64,000 nucleotides of DNA, taken from assembly GCF_963169125.1 (NCBI RefSeq), contig NC_084798.1, positions 102,751,970 through 102,815,969 on the forward strand, read 5' to 3'. The notes below the pieces were generated by a model, which searched no databases, had not been told where the DNA came from, and saw only the letters and a list, made by a program, of their open reading frames with translations. Each line of letters starts with the position of its first letter. Positions within the stretch are counted from its first letter, which is position 1. Shown piece after piece: positions 63,412 through 64,000 of the stretch. The position numbers and the translations under genes were made by a program. The DNA is from Humulus lupulus. Its lineage: Eukaryota > Streptophyta > Magnoliopsida > Rosales > Cannabaceae.

Positions 63412-64000
63412 ATGCTTGTGTTTGACACAAACAAAGACGATCCATTGACATTTGAAGATGCAATGAATCATTCTGACAAGGAAAAATGGCAAGAAGCCAT
63501 GAACCAAGAAATAGAATCGATGTATTCCAATTCAGTTTGGGTTCTTGGAGAACCACCTGAGAATATCAAACTCATTGGTTGCAAGTGGATATTCAAGAAG
63601 AAAATAGGAGCGGATGGGAAAGTAGAGACTTTCAAAGCAAGGCTTGTAGCCAAAGGTTACCTCCTGTAACAAGGGGTTGACTATGAAGAAACCTTTTCTC
63701 CATTAGCCATGCTAAAAATCCATTTGTATACTCTTGTCCATAGCTGCGTGCATGGATTACGAGATCTGGCAAATGGATGTCAAAACAGCTTTTCTGAATG
63801 GCTACCTTGACGAAACCATTTACATGTCTCAACCAGAAGGATTCAAATTAAAAGATCAAGATCAAAAGGTTTGCAAGCTTCTTAGGTCCCTTCATGGACT
63901 CAAACAAGCTTCTAGATCTTGGAATCTTAGATTTGATGACACAAGTAAAACATTTGGTTGTTGAACAAAATGTTGACGAACCTTGTGTCTATAAACAAAT
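63412..64000 (+). pseudogene. pol: Element G copia reverse transcriptase, 5' part
   Basis: The frame 63412-63669 carries the start of copia RT (DPLTFEDAMN, KWQEAMNQEIESM, LIGCKWIFKKK, FKARLVAKGY). After a TAA at 63667-63669 and a frame change, 63734-63964 continues with MDVKTAFLNGYLDETIYMSQ and LLRSLHGLKQASRSWN. The window ends before the YVDD motif. RT copies element RNA in the particle; this copy cannot make a full enzyme. Confidence 0.88.

Larger units (their letters stand above)
57737..64000 (+). mobile_element. Element G: Ty1/copia retrotransposon, right end outside window
   Basis: It has a long LTR, a tRNA-Met-type primer site, a copia gag, a pre-integrase/integrase block and RT, in the copia order with integrase before RT. 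Pol carries many stops and frameshifts and no protease is recognised. ATTAC (57732-57736) is the presumed target duplication. The gag and pre-integrase text resembles Tork/Angela-type elements, but I could not place the lineage firmly. Confidence 0.88.

Noticed and set aside
1..64000. tRNA, rRNA and snRNA genes
   Set aside because: None recognised on either strand. tRNA-like strings are primer binding sites next to LTRs.

Overview
The window is transposable-element-rich nuclear DNA of a seed plant, most likely a eudicot. It is dominated by LTR retrotransposons nested inside one another. I found no intact host gene, no tRNA or rRNA gene and no prokaryotic feature. Species cannot be read from the sequence.

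Layout. Element A (1-12839, + strand, left end outside the window) is a Ty3/gypsy element of the Tat type: gag, protease, a deleted RT, an additional RNase H, integrase, an antisense spliced gene and a 3' LTR. A sits inside element B (12840-18381, - strand, Tat-like; 5' LTR, gag, PR, RT and RNase H visible). B sits inside element C (18382-25390 and 44577-45580, + strand, oldest and most decayed; end of pol, antisense gene, 3' LTR). C is also interrupted by element D (25391-44576, - strand, complete, two 755-bp LTRs, TSD ACGTA). D is interrupted by element E (28281-35158, + strand, complete, TSD GTAAC), which has only gag and protease between LTRs full of a 35-bp minisatellite. So C contains B, which contains A, and C also contains D, which contains E. 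C itself lies in the remains of a DNA transposon with inverted repeats (45581-46563).

Right of this cluster is about 5 kb of AT-rich sequence. It holds a pseudogene fragment of an acyl-CoA-binding protein (48286-48510) and a possible old LTR remnant. Element F (51666-57736, + strand) is another Tat-like element whose pol is deleted down to the last residues of integrase. Its right LTR is cut by element G (57737 to the window end), a Ty1/copia element with a tRNA-Met-type primer site, a gag with an intron-like gap, and decayed integrase and RT.

The most interesting pattern is shared by A, C, D and F. Between pol and the 3' LTR each carries an antisense gene that is convergent with pol. Its exons are homologous between elements, and a phase-0 intron sits at the same place before a coiled-coil exon. 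In A, C and D a TATA box and pyrimidine-rich leader lie upstream, on the antisense strand. A, C, D, E and F also carry a second polypurine tract just downstream of pol or PR, in addition to the usual one at the 3' LTR. A, B, C, D and F share a GTGG...CCAC stem-like motif near the end of the LTR. Extra antisense ORFs in Tat elements are described in the literature; the conserved splicing, the private promoter and the duplicated polypurine tract deserve checking.
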